A stretch of 27,765 bases of DNA from Extensimonas sp963708545 (GTDB taxonomy: Bacteria; Pseudomonadota; Gammaproteobacteria; Burkholderiales; Burkholderiaceae_C), in the NCBI GenBank assembly GCA_963708545.1, contig CAVPUD010000118.1, positions 1 to 27,765 on the forward strand, given 5' to 3'. This document shows, piece by piece, positions 1 to 7,427 of the stretch. Each line of letters opens with the position of its first letter. Within the stretch, counting starts at the first letter, position 1. Under the pieces are notes generated by a model. The model did no database searches. It saw nothing but the letters and a program-made list of their open reading frames with translations, and was not told the DNA's origin. Both the position numbers and the translations under genes were made by a program.

Positions 1-738
1 ACCATGGGAAACCCAAGGGCAGAAACCTTCACAGCAGAGGTGTTCGCCGAGTACCGGAAAAAGCGCATTGATGACGGCGTGACACCGAACAACATGAACC
101 GTGAACATGCTTACCTAAGAGCAGTGTTCAATGAGCTGATCCGCCTGGGGCATTGGAAAAGAGACAACCCACTAAAGCTGTTAAGGGCCTTCAAGATCCA
201 AGAGCGGCAACTGTCGTACCTCAAGGCCGAAGAAATATCGCAGCTACTGGAAAGCTTGGCTGCATCCAACAATGGAAACGTGGAGCTGATTGCCAGAATC
301 TGCCTTGAAACTGGCGCAAGGTGGAGCGAGGCCGAATCGTTGAGGACAACACATGTCCACGGCAACATGATCCAGTTCTCGCAAACCAAGTCGAGCAAGA
401 CAAGGGCTATACCGGTCAGGGCCGAGCTTGTTCAACGCTTGAAGGACCACCACGCCGCACACGGCATCGGTGAGCGATTTTTTACAGATGCGGCCAACCA
501 GTGGGCATTCTCTGAAGCTGTAAAAAAGGCAGGACTGACTCTGCCAACTGGTCAAGCCACCCACGTCCTTCGACACACCTTCGCGAGTCACTTCATGAGG
601 AACGGGGGCAACATCCTGGCGCTGCAAAAAATCCTTGGGCACCAGAGCCTGACAATGACCATGCGCTATGCCCATGTGGCACCAGATCACTTGATCGAAG
701 CGACCGCGTTCAACCCGTTGGCGAAGCCCGCCTTGTAA
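1..738 (+). CDS. Tyrosine recombinase / phage-type integrase, 5' end outside window
   Basis: Site-specific recombinase of the lambda-integrase (tyrosine recombinase) family, which cuts and rejoins DNA at att sites through a 3'-phosphotyrosine. The frame is open to the first base of the window, so the ATG at position 4 may be internal and the N-terminal part is probably missing; 244 residues are visible against roughly 330 in many phage integrases. Counting from that ATG, residues 10-65 resemble the SAM-like core-binding domain. The catalytic domain follows with Arg106 (GARWSE), a beta-hairpin Lys near 129-132, His187-x-x-Arg190 (HVLRHTF), His213 (LGHQS) and the nucleophile Tyr222 (MRYAHV), so the active site is complete. 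GC is lower than in the neighbouring genes. The stop lies 71 bp from the 3' end of tRNA-Cys, the usual position of an integrase at a tRNA-integrated island. Its element and directionality factors would lie to the left of the window. Confidence 0.9.
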   Translation, partial: TMGNPRAETFTAEVFAEYRKKRIDDGVTPNNMNREHAYLRAVFNELIRLGHWKRDNPLKLLRAFKIQERQLSYLKAEEISQLLESLAASNNGNVELIARICLETGARWSEAESLRTTHVHGNMIQFSQTKSSKTRAIPVRAELVQRLKDHHAAHGIGERFFTDAANQWAFSEAVKKAGLTLPTGQATHVLRHTFASHFMRNGGNILALQKILGHQSLTMTMRYAHVAPDHLIEATAFNPLAKPAL

Positions 739-768
739 ACGCGTTGAACCTCCGTTGAACCCGCCAAC

Positions 769-800
769 AAAAAACGGGTTACGAAAGCTCGTAACCCGTT
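769..800 (-). terminator. Rho-independent terminator of the tRNA-Gly/tRNA-Cys operon
   Basis: A perfect 12-bp inverted repeat (773-784 with 789-800, 4-base loop) is followed on the minus strand by six T (plus-strand A at 769-774). It lies 9 bp beyond the CCA end of tRNA-Cys, so it should end the tRNA transcript. If the 3' end of tRNA-Cys is an att site, this terminator may have been brought in by the island. Confidence 0.85.
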
Positions 801-808
801 GATTTGTA

Positions 809-882
809 TGGAGGCGCGGGCCGGAGTCGAACCGACCTACACGGATTTGCAATCCGGTGCATAACCGCTTTGCTACCGCGCC
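809..882 (-). tRNA. tRNA-Cys (anticodon GCA)
   Basis: A 74-nt tRNA on the minus strand. The acceptor stem GGCGCGG (876-882) pairs with CCGCGCC, and the discriminator U and CCA are encoded at 809-812. The anticodon loop TTGCAAA carries GCA (complement of 848-850). The T-loop GTTCGACTC is standard. It lies downstream of tRNA-Gly in the same transcript, 43 bp apart. Its 3' end faces the integrase gene and is a plausible attachment site. Confidence 0.97.
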
Positions 883-925
883 CTGGGGCTCTTGCGCAAA
901 GAGACTTTGTCTCTTTTGCAGTATC

Positions 926-1001
926 TGGAGCGGGAAACGAGGCTCGAACTCGCGACCTCAACCTTGGCAAGGTTGCGCTCTACCAACTGAGCTATTCCCG
1001 C
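926..1001 (-). tRNA. tRNA-Gly (anticodon GCC)
   Basis: A 76-nt tRNA on the minus strand with acceptor GCGGGAA/TTCCCGC, D-loop AGCTCAGTTGGTAGAGC, anticodon GCC in the loop CTTGCCAAG, T-loop GTTCGAGCC and encoded CCA at 926-928. It is the first gene of the tRNA-Gly/tRNA-Cys pair and sits about 18 bp after a perfect TATAAT box. Confidence 0.97.
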
Positions 1002-1019
1002 GTTTGACCGAAGCCCGCC

Positions 1020-1025
1020 ATTATA
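1020..1025 (-). promoter_or_regulatory. -10 box of the tRNA-Gly/tRNA-Cys promoter
   Basis: The complement of 1020-1025 reads TATAAT, a perfect sigma70 -10 hexamer, 18 bases upstream of the mature 5' end of tRNA-Gly. Seventeen bases further upstream there is no good TTGACA match (CGAACG), so only the -10 element is clear. Confidence 0.6.
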
Positions 1026-1067
1026 TGGCGTTTGCTTCGATGCGTTCGATTCTAACGTATTTGACGT

Positions 1068-1105
1068 CCAAAAAAGAAAGGGGCCGTACTCTCTCGGCCC
1101 CTTTC
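1068..1105 (-). terminator. Rho-independent terminator of lon
   Basis: An 11-bp perfect stem (1076-1086 with 1095-1105, 8-base loop) is followed on the minus strand by six T (1070-1075). It lies 71 bp after the lon stop codon, separated from it by an 8-bp tandem repeat. Confidence 0.88.
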
Positions 1106-1109
1106 TCAG

Positions 1110-1157
1110 CCTTTCCGCCTTTCCGCCTTTCCGCCTTTCCGCCTTTCCGCCTTTCCG
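1110..1157. repeat. Tandem repeat, 8-bp unit x6
   Basis: Six head-to-tail copies of CCTTTCCG followed by a partial seventh, lying between the lon stop codon and the lon terminator. On the lon transcript this gives a purine-rich GGAAAGGC run in the 3' untranslated region. The copy number probably varies by replication slippage. It has no spacers, so it is not a CRISPR array. Confidence 0.9.
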
Positions 1158-1175
1158 CCTGACGGCGCTGCAGGC

Positions 1176-3602
1176 TCAGTGCTTCAAGGCATCCGCTGCA
1201 GTGCCCGCCACCGCTGCCGTTCCTGCAGCGGGCGCGATCAACGCGGCCTCCTCATCGGGCAGAGGTGCGGGCTTGCGCTCCAGGGCCACCTCGAGCACCT
1301 TGTCGATCCAACGCACCGGCACGATCTCGAGACCACTCTTGACGTTGTCGGGAATTTCCTGCAGGTCTTTCACGTTTTCTTCAGGAATCAGCACCGTCTT
1401 GATACCGCCGCGCAAGGCTGCGAGCAGCTTTTCCTTGAGGCCGCCAATGGCCGTGACTTCGCCGCGCAGGGTGATTTCCCCCGTCATGGCCACGTCACCG
1501 CGCACCGGAATACCCGTGAGCGCCGAAACCAGCGCCGTGGTCATGGCGATGCCCGCGCTCGGGCCATCCTTGGGCGTGGCGCCATCGGGAACGTGGATGT
1601 GCACGTCGCGCTTTTCGAAGGCCTCGTCGGAAATGCCGAGCTTGCGCGCACGGCTGCGCACCACGGTGCGCGCGGCTTCGACGGACTCCTTCATCACGTC
1701 GCCGAGCGAACCGGTACGGATGATGTTGCCCTTGCCCGGCATGGTCGCTGCCTCTATGGTCAGCAAGTCGCCGCCCACCTCAGTCCAGGCCAGCCCCACG
1801 ACCTGCCCCACTTGGTTTTGCTCCTCGGCGCGGCCATAGGTGTATTTGCGCACACCCAGATAGTCCGGCAGCTCGTCAGGACCAACCACGACCTGCGGCG
1901 CGAGCTTCTTGAGCAACAGGCCCTTGACCACCTTGCGGCAGATTTTCGAGAGATCACGTTCGAGCGAGCGCACACCGGCTTCGCGCGTGTAGTAACGCAC
2001 GATGTCGCGCACGGCCACCTCGGTGATGAGCAACTCCTCCTCCTTGAGGCCATTGTTCTTGAGCTGCTTGGGCAGCAGGTAGCGCATCGCGATGTTGACC
2101 TTTTCGTCCTCGGTATAGCCCGACAGGCGAATCACCTCCATGCGGTCGAGCAAGGCGGGCGGGATGTTCATGGAATTGGAAGTCGCCACGAACATCACGT
2201 CGCTCAGGTCGAAATCGACCTCGACATAGTGGTCAGAGAACGCGTGGTTCTGCTCCGGGTCGAGCACTTCGAGCAAGGCACTGGACGGATCCCCCCGGAA
2301 GTCCATGCCGAGCTTGTCGATCTCGTCGAGCAGGAACAGCGGATTGCGCGTTTTCACCTTGGAAAGGTTTTGCAGCACTTTGCCCGGCAGCGCGCCGATG
2401 TAAGTACGGCGGTGGCCACGGATCTCGGCCTCGTCACGCATGCCGCCCAGCGCCATGCGCACGTATTTGCGCCCCGTTGCCTTGGCGATCGATTGACCGA
2501 GTGAGGTCTTGCCCACGCCAGGTGGCCCGACGAGGCACAGAATGGGCGCTTTGACCTTGTCCACGCGCTGCTGCACGGCAAGGTACTCGAGGATGCGATC
2601 CTTGACCTTGTCGAGCCCATAATGGTCCTGGTTGAGCACCTCTTCCGCGTAGCCGAGATCATGCTTGATCTTGGTCTTTTTGCTCCAGGGCAGACCAATG
2701 AGCACGTCGATGTAGTTGCGCACCACCGTGGCCTCGGCGGACATGGGCGACATGAGTTTGAGCTTTTTGAGCTCGCCCTCGGCCTTTTTGCGGGCCTCGG
2801 CAGGCATTTTGGCGCTCTTGATTTTTTTCTCGAGCTCTTCGAGGTCGGCGCCCTCTTCGCCTTCGCCGAGTTCCTTCTGGATGGCCTTGACCTGTTCGTT
2901 GAGGTAGAAGTCGCGCTGGTTTTTCTCCATCTGGCGCTTGACGCGGCCACGGATGCGCTTGTCCACGTTCAGGATTTCGACCTCGCGGTGCAGCTGCTCG
3001 AACAGGTTTTCGAGCCGCTCCTTCACGTCGGCGAGGTCGAGCACCGCCTGCTTGTTCTCGAGCTTGAGCGGCAGGTGTGCGGCGATCGTGTCGGCAAGGC
3101 GACCGGCGTCGTCGATGCTCGCGATCGAAGTCAAAATCTCGGGCGGAATTTTTTTGTTGAGCTTGACGTACTGATCGAACTCTTGCAGCAAGGCACGCCG
3201 CAGGGCCTCGAGCTCGCTCGAATCCTGCGCCTCTCTCAGTTCGACCGGGGAGACAGTGGCGACAAAATGGGTTTGCGCATCCGTGATGGCGTCCACCCTT
3301 GCCCGCTGCTGCCCCTCCACGAGCACTTTGACGGTGCCATCGGGCAGTTTGAGCATTTGCAAAATGGTGGAAACCGCACCCATGTCGAACATGTCGCCCA
3401 CTGCAGGCTCGTCTTTGGCTGCGGCCTTTTGCGCGACCAGCATGATGCGCCGGTCGGACTCCATGGCCAACTCGAGCGCCTTGATGCTCTTGGGGCGGCC
3501 CACGAAGAGCGGGATCACCATGTGCGGGAAGACCACCACATCGCGCAAGGGCAGAAGTGGCAGATCCAGGGGAGTGGCGGGTAGCTGTTTGTATCCGGAC
3601 AT
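1176..3602 (-). CDS. lon: ATP-dependent protease Lon
   Basis: Cytoplasmic AAA+ serine protease that unfolds and degrades damaged proteins and short-lived regulators. The 808 residues match the usual length of LonA. The N-terminal substrate-binding domain (about 13-210) is followed by a charged coiled-coil region (215-285), the AAA+ module with Walker A GPPGVGKT at 359-366 and Walker B LFLLDEID at 422-429, and the protease domain with the Ser-Lys dyad Ser682 (PKDGPSAG) and Lys725 (GGLKEK), 43 residues apart as in E. coli Lon. The last 30 residues are an Ala-rich extension. The start ATG at 3602 is preceded by AAGGA at a good distance. It is the last gene of the tig-clpP-clpX-lon block, with a 133-bp gap after clpX that contains a possible heat-shock-type promoter, and it has its own terminator. 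Confidence 0.98.
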   Translation of the reverse strand: MSGYKQLPATPLDLPLLPLRDVVVFPHMVIPLFVGRPKSIKALELAMESDRRIMLVAQKAAAKDEPAVGDMFDMGAVSTILQMLKLPDGTVKVLVEGQQRARVDAITDAQTHFVATVSPVELREAQDSSELEALRRALLQEFDQYVKLNKKIPPEILTSIASIDDAGRLADTIAAHLPLKLENKQAVLDLADVKERLENLFEQLHREVEILNVDKRIRGRVKRQMEKNQRDFYLNEQVKAIQKELGEGEEGADLEELEKKIKSAKMPAEARKKAEGELKKLKLMSPMSAEATVVRNYIDVLIGLPWSKKTKIKHDLGYAEEVLNQDHYGLDKVKDRILEYLAVQQRVDKVKAPILCLVGPPGVGKTSLGQSIAKATGRKYVRMALGGMRDEAEIRGHRRTYIGALPGKVLQNLSKVKTRNPLFLLDEIDKLGMDFRGDPSSALLEVLDPEQNHAFSDHYVEVDFDLSDVMFVATSNSMNIPPALLDRMEVIRLSGYTEDEKVNIAMRYLLPKQLKNNGLKEEELLITEVAVRDIVRYYTREAGVRSLERDLSKICRKVVKGLLLKKLAPQVVVGPDELPDYLGVRKYTYGRAEEQNQVGQVVGLAWTEVGGDLLTIEAATMPGKGNIIRTGSLGDVMKESVEAARTVVRSRARKLGISDEAFEKRDVHIHVPDGATPKDGPSAGIAMTTALVSALTGIPVRGDVAMTGEITLRGEVTAIGGLKEKLLAALRGGIKTVLIPEENVKDLQEIPDNVKSGLEIVPVRWIDKVLEVALERKPAPLPDEEAALIAPAAGTAAVAGTAADALKH

Positions 3603-3627
3603 ATGAATCCTTATCGAATGAGATCGA

Positions 3628-3654
3628 ATATGGCCTGCGCCTGGGGTTTTTCAA
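3628..3654 (-). promoter_or_regulatory. Possible sigma32-like (heat-shock) promoter of lon
   Basis: On the minus strand TTGAAA (complement of 3649-3654) is followed after 15 bases by CCATAT (complement of 3628-3633). This resembles the sigma32 pattern CTTGAAA - spacer - CCCCATNT and would start transcription a few bases before the ribosome-binding site of lon. lon is a classic heat-shock gene. The match is partial and a sigma70 reading is also possible. Confidence 0.35.
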
Positions 3655-3700
3655 TCCCTAAGAGCAGCCTGCCATTGAACGCAAACCTGCCAAAAGAACC

Positions 3701-3734
3701 AGAAGTCGCCTGCTTCTCAGCGGCCAGGGCCGCT
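3701..3734 (-). terminator. Possible weak terminator or stem-loops after clpX
   Basis: Directly after the clpX stop codon the minus strand has two hairpins: a 7-bp stem (3719-3725 with 3728-3734) and a 5-bp stem AGAAG/CTTCT (3701-3717). The second is followed by a T-rich stretch with four consecutive T. This could reduce read-through into lon. The T tract is poor, so full termination is doubtful. Confidence 0.3.
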
Positions 3735-3735
3735 T

Positions 3736-5001
3736 TCAGGCCTTTTTCGCAGCCTCGCGATAGACGAGCAGAGGCGGCTTGTTTTCTTCGATCGCGCTCT
3801 CATCGACCACCACTTTCTCGACGTTGTTCAGGTTGGGCAATTCGAACATGGTGTTCATGAGCGCCTGCTCGAGAATGGAGCGCAGGCCACGTGCGCCGGT
3901 CTTGCGCGCGAGGGCCTTGCGGGCGATGGCCTTGAGGGCAGTGGGGCGCACTTCGAGCTCCACCCCTTCCATGGCGAGCAATTGGCTGTATTGCTTGACC
4001 AGCGCGTTCTTGGGCTCGGTCAGGATGCGCACGAGCGCGTCTTCATTGAGCTCGGCGAGCGCGGCCACCACGGGCATACGGCCCACGAGTTCGGGAATCA
4101 GGCCGAACTTGATCAGGTCTTCGGGCTCGATTTCGGTGAACACTTCGCTCAGGGAGCGCTGCTTTTTGCTCTTGACCGTGGCACCAAAGCCTATGCCCGA
4201 AGCCTCGGTGCGGCTTTCAATGACCTTTTCCAGGCCGGCAAACGCGCCACCGCAAATGAACAGGATGTTGGTCGTGTCGATCTGCAAAAAATCCTGGTTC
4301 GGGTGCTTGCGCCCGCCTTGCGGGGGCACGCTCGCCATCGTACCCTCTATGAGCTTGAGCAGTGCCTGCTGCACGCCTTCGCCCGAAACGTCGCGCGTGA
4401 TCGAAGGGTTGTCGGATTTGCGCGAAATTTTGTCGATTTCGTCGATATAAACAATGCCGCGCTGGGCACGCTCGACGTCGTAATTGCAGCTTTGCAAAAG
4501 CTTTTGGATGATGTTTTCCACGTCTTCGCCGACGTAGCCCGCTTCGGTGAGCGTGGTGGCGTCGGCCATCACGAAGGGCACGTCGAGCATGCGCGCGAGC
4601 GTCTGCGCAAGCAGCGTCTTGCCCGAGCCCGTGGGGCCGATCAGCAGGATGTTGCTCTTGGCCAGTTCCACCTCGTCCTTGCGCGCCTTGTCCTTGTGGC
4701 GCAGGCGCTTGTAGTGGTTGTAAACGGCAACGGCCAAGGTGCGCTTGGCGACGTCCTGATCGATGACGTACTGATCCAGATTGGCCTTGATTTCAGCGGG
4801 CGTGGGCAGGTCCTTGCGCCCTTCGCGAGCAAGCTCGCCCACGGGCAATTCATCGCGAATGATCTCGTTGCACAGGTCTATGCACTCGTCGCAGATAAAG
4901 ACCGACGGGCCGGCAATGAGCTTTTTCACTTCATGCTGACTCTTCCCGCAGAAAGAGCAGTAAAGCGTTTTTTCGCTGGAAGCGCCTTTTTTTTCGGCCA
5001 T
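3736..5001 (-). CDS. clpX: ATP-dependent Clp protease ATP-binding subunit ClpX
   Basis: AAA+ unfoldase that recognises substrates (for example SsrA-tagged proteins) and threads them into the ClpP chamber. It is 421 residues long, normal for ClpX. The N-terminal zinc-binding domain has Cys15, Cys18, Cys37 and Cys40. Walker A GPTGSGKT lies at 122-129, the pore-1 loop GYVGED at 155-160 and Walker B IVYIDEID at 183-190. The ClpP-docking loop region and sensor II domain follow. The ATG at 5001 is preceded by AAGG about 10 bases upstream. It follows clpP by 100 bp on the same strand, as in most proteobacteria, and lon follows it. Confidence 0.98.
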   Translation of the reverse strand: MAEKKGASSEKTLYCSFCGKSQHEVKKLIAGPSVFICDECIDLCNEIIRDELPVGELAREGRKDLPTPAEIKANLDQYVIDQDVAKRTLAVAVYNHYKRLRHKDKARKDEVELAKSNILLIGPTGSGKTLLAQTLARMLDVPFVMADATTLTEAGYVGEDVENIIQKLLQSCNYDVERAQRGIVYIDEIDKISRKSDNPSITRDVSGEGVQQALLKLIEGTMASVPPQGGRKHPNQDFLQIDTTNILFICGGAFAGLEKVIESRTEASGIGFGATVKSKKQRSLSEVFTEIEPEDLIKFGLIPELVGRMPVVAALAELNEDALVRILTEPKNALVKQYSQLLAMEGVELEVRPTALKAIARKALARKTGARGLRSILEQALMNTMFELPNLNNVEKVVVDESAIEENKPPLLVYREAAKKA

Positions 5002-5101
5002 GGATCGATGCCTTGTAACAAAATCTTAGGATGATGATAACCAAAAGGAGGCGGCCCTTCCCAATGGAAATGCCGCAGTTCAAGCAAATGTCTTGCCCGA
5101 C

Positions 5102-5710
5102 TTAGCCGCGCTTGCTGATGACCTGGTCCACGAGCCCATAGTCCTTGGCCTCGTCGGCCGTGAGGAAGTAATCGCGCTCGGTGTCGCGCTGGATTTTTTC
5201 GAGCGGCTGGCCGGTGCGCTCGGCCAGGATGTTGTTGAGTTGCTCGCGCGTCTTGAGAATCTCGCGGGCGTGGATCTCGATCTCGGTCGCCTGACCTTGC
5301 ATGCCGCCCAATGGCTGGTGGATCATGATTTTGGAGTTCGGCAGCGAAAAGCGCTTGCCCTTGGCGCCGGCGGTCAGCAAAAAGGCCCCCATGCTTGCCG
5401 CAAGGCCTATGCACAGCGTGGAAACATCGGGCTTGATGAAATTCATCGTGTCGAAAATCGCCAAACCGGCGCTCACCGAGCCGCCTGGGGAATTGATGTA
5501 GAGCGAAATATCCTTTTCCGGGTTTTCGCTCTCGAGGAACAGCAACTGTGCCACGACCAGATTGGCCGTCTGATCGTTCACTGGCCCCACTAGAAAAATG
5601 ACGCGCTCCTTGAGCAGCCGCGAATAAATGTCGTAGGCGCGCTCGCCCCGGCCCGATTGTTCGATGACCATGGGGACCATGCCCAAGCCTTGTGTGTCCA
5701 ATGCGCTCAT
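5102..5710 (-). CDS. clpP: ATP-dependent Clp protease proteolytic subunit ClpP
   Basis: Serine peptidase that forms the double seven-membered ring working with ClpX. With the ATG at 5710 the protein has 202 residues, the usual length. This start is chosen over an upstream ATG at 5788 because AGGAG lies 6 bases before it and the family normally begins here. The catalytic triad is Ser106 (GLAASMGAF), His131 (MIHQPLGG) and Asp180 (DTERDYF), with spacings of 25 and 49 residues as in E. coli ClpP. A short propeptide is expected to be removed. It lies 92 bp after tig, with a strong stem-loop in the gap, and 100 bp before clpX. Confidence 0.98.
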   Translation of the reverse strand: MSALDTQGLGMVPMVIEQSGRGERAYDIYSRLLKERVIFLVGPVNDQTANLVVAQLLFLESENPEKDISLYINSPGGSVSAGLAIFDTMNFIKPDVSTLCIGLAASMGAFLLTAGAKGKRFSLPNSKIMIHQPLGGMQGQATEIEIHAREILKTREQLNNILAERTGQPLEKIQRDTERDYFLTADEAKDYGLVDQVISKRG

Positions 5711-5754
5711 GTGTGCTCCTGTGATAGAGGCATACTGTACCCAGAAAATGAATT

Positions 5755-5782
5755 GGGGCTTGTGCCAGCTTGCACAAGCCCC
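5755..5782 (-). terminator. Strong stem-loop between tig and clpP
   Basis: An 11-bp perfect stem (5755-5765 with 5772-5782, 6-base loop) starts 20 bp after the tig stop codon. On the minus strand it is followed only by an A/T-rich stretch without a continuous T run. It may be a partial terminator, or a processing or stability structure separating tig from clpP expression. Confidence 0.45.
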
Positions 5783-5802
5783 ACGCAAAAATCAAATCAG
5801 GA

Positions 5803-7122
5803 TCAGCCCTGCTGCCCCATCAGGTCGTCGAAGGACAGCGTTTTTTCCGTGACCTGCGCCTTGCCGAGCACGAAGTCGGTCACATTGTTTTCGAGCACCA
5901 AAGCCTCGACGTTGGTCATACGGTCAGGGTTCGAGTAATACCAGCGCACGACCTCTTCGGGGTGCTCGTAGCTCGAGGCCAGCTCTTCGACGTGGGCCTT
6001 GACCTGCTCGGGCTTGGGTTCGAGTGCGTTGGCGCGCACCAGTTCGGCCACGATCAGCCCCAGGCGCACGCGGCGCTCGGCTTGCTCACGGAAGATGTCG
6101 TCGGGCAGCTGGGCCTGGAACTTTTCGACGTCCTTCATGCCGCGCTGTTTGAGGTCTGCCAGCATGTCTTCGCGCAGGCGGGCGATTTCGGCCTCTACGC
6201 TGGCTTTGGGCAAGTCGAGCTCGGCCTGCGTCACCAGCAGATCCATCACGGCCTGCTTGTTGCGCGCCTGCAGGCGCGCCTTGACTTCGCGCTCGAGGTT
6301 TTTGCGGATGTCTGCGCGCAGACCCTCGATGCTGCCGTCGGCAATGCCCAGCGAACGCACGAAGGCTTCATCGACCTCGGGCAGGTGCCCGGCCTCGATT
6401 TTTTTGACCGTGACCAGAAAATCCGCCGTCTTGCCGGCCACGTCCTTGCCATGGTAGTCCTCGGGGAAGGCGAGCGGAAAGGTTTTGCTTTCGCCGACCT
6501 TCATGCCGCGCACCGCGTCTTCGAACTCCTTGAGCATTTGGCCTTCGCCAACGATGAACTGGAAGTCTTCGGCCTTGCCGCCTTCGAAAGGCTCGCCGTC
6601 GATCTTGCCTTCAAAGTCGACCGTGACCCGGTCGCCGTCCTGCGCTGCGGCGTCCAGAGGACGCTCGGTAAAGCTGCGGCGCTGCTTGCGCAGGATGTCT
6701 ATGGTGCGGTCGATCGCGGCTTCGTCCACTTCGGCGGTGAACTTCTCGAGCTGCGCTGCCGACAGATCGGCGATTTGGACTTCAGGGAAGACCTCGAACA
6801 CGGCGTCGAACGCGACTTCGCCCTCGGGTGCGCCTTCTTTTTCGGTGATGCGCGGCTGGCCGGCGACGCGCAGATTGGCCTCGTTGGCGGCGTTGGCGAA
6901 GGCTTCGCCCACCTTGTCGTTGATGACTTCGTACTGCACCGAGTAGCCATAGCGCTGCGACACCACGCTCAGCGGCACTTTGCCGGGGCGAAAGCCGTCC
7001 ATCTTCACGGTGCGCGCCAGGCGCTTGAGGCGGTTTTCGACTTCGGACTGGATGCTGCGCATGGGCAGGCTGAGCGTGATCTTGCGCTCGAGCTTGTCAA
7101 GGGTTTCGACGGTGACGGCCAT
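5803..7122 (-). CDS. tig: Trigger factor (ribosome-associated chaperone and prolyl isomerase)
   Basis: Binds at the ribosome exit tunnel and shields nascent chains, and has peptidyl-prolyl isomerase activity. The 439 residues match the family. The N-terminal ribosome-binding domain carries the signature GFRPGKVP at 43-50. The FKBP-like domain spans about 160-245 (FEGKIDGEPFEGG, then KVGESKTFPLAFPEDY). The C-terminal helical arm domain runs from about 260 to 430. The ATG at 7122 is preceded by GAGGA. It lies 85 bp after tRNA-Leu on the same strand and begins the tig-clpP-clpX-lon block. Confidence 0.98.
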   Translation of the reverse strand: MAVTVETLDKLERKITLSLPMRSIQSEVENRLKRLARTVKMDGFRPGKVPLSVVSQRYGYSVQYEVINDKVGEAFANAANEANLRVAGQPRITEKEGAPEGEVAFDAVFEVFPEVQIADLSAAQLEKFTAEVDEAAIDRTIDILRKQRRSFTERPLDAAAQDGDRVTVDFEGKIDGEPFEGGKAEDFQFIVGEGQMLKEFEDAVRGMKVGESKTFPLAFPEDYHGKDVAGKTADFLVTVKKIEAGHLPEVDEAFVRSLGIADGSIEGLRADIRKNLEREVKARLQARNKQAVMDLLVTQAELDLPKASVEAEIARLREDMLADLKQRGMKDVEKFQAQLPDDIFREQAERRVRLGLIVAELVRANALEPKPEQVKAHVEELASSYEHPEEVVRWYYSNPDRMTNVEALVLENNVTDFVLGKAQVTEKTLSFDDLMGQQG

Positions 7123-7207
7123 TTTGGTTCCTCATGGGGCTGTGCAAGTGCAGCGGCGTTGCTGTGCAAGGGCAATGAAAATGCCGCAGATTCACACATA
7201 AGTGAAG

Positions 7208-7294
7208 TGGTGCGCGGGGGGGGACTCGAACCCCCACACCATTGCTGGCGTCAGGACCTAAACCTGGTGCGTCTACCAATTTCGCCACCCGCGC
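7208..7294 (-). tRNA. tRNA-Leu (anticodon UAG)
   Basis: An 87-nt class II tRNA on the minus strand. The acceptor stem GCGCGGG (7288-7294) pairs with CCCGCGC, CCA is encoded at 7208-7210, the anticodon loop TTTAGGT carries TAG, and there is a long variable arm and T-loop GTTCGAGTC. The outermost base pair of the anticodon stem is a C-A mismatch. It lies directly upstream of tig. Confidence 0.96.
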
Positions 7295-7427
7295 GGTTTA
7301 CAAACGAACAGGCGGCAGGCAATGCCGGCCGCCTCTGTGAAATCGGTCAACCGTGTATTTTAGCGTGAGCGCTCGCAGGGCTTGGCATCCACCGCAGGCT
7401 CCACCCGCCTTGACAGACAATCGCCGT

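Noticed and set aside
1110..1157. Possible CRISPR array
   Set aside because: The 8-bp units are directly adjacent with no spacers.
1179..2504. A 441-codon open frame opposite lon
   Set aside because: Shadow of lon. GC-rich codons commonly leave antisense frames open.
7310..7334. Imperfect 11-bp hairpin between tRNA-Leu and hpnC
   Set aside because: It has one mismatch and no T tract on either strand, so I cannot support a terminator or a regulatory role.
5770..7368. A 532-codon open frame on the plus strand opposite tig
   Set aside because: Trigger factor on the other strand is certain, and the plus frame runs through the tRNA-Leu gene and has no family resemblance.
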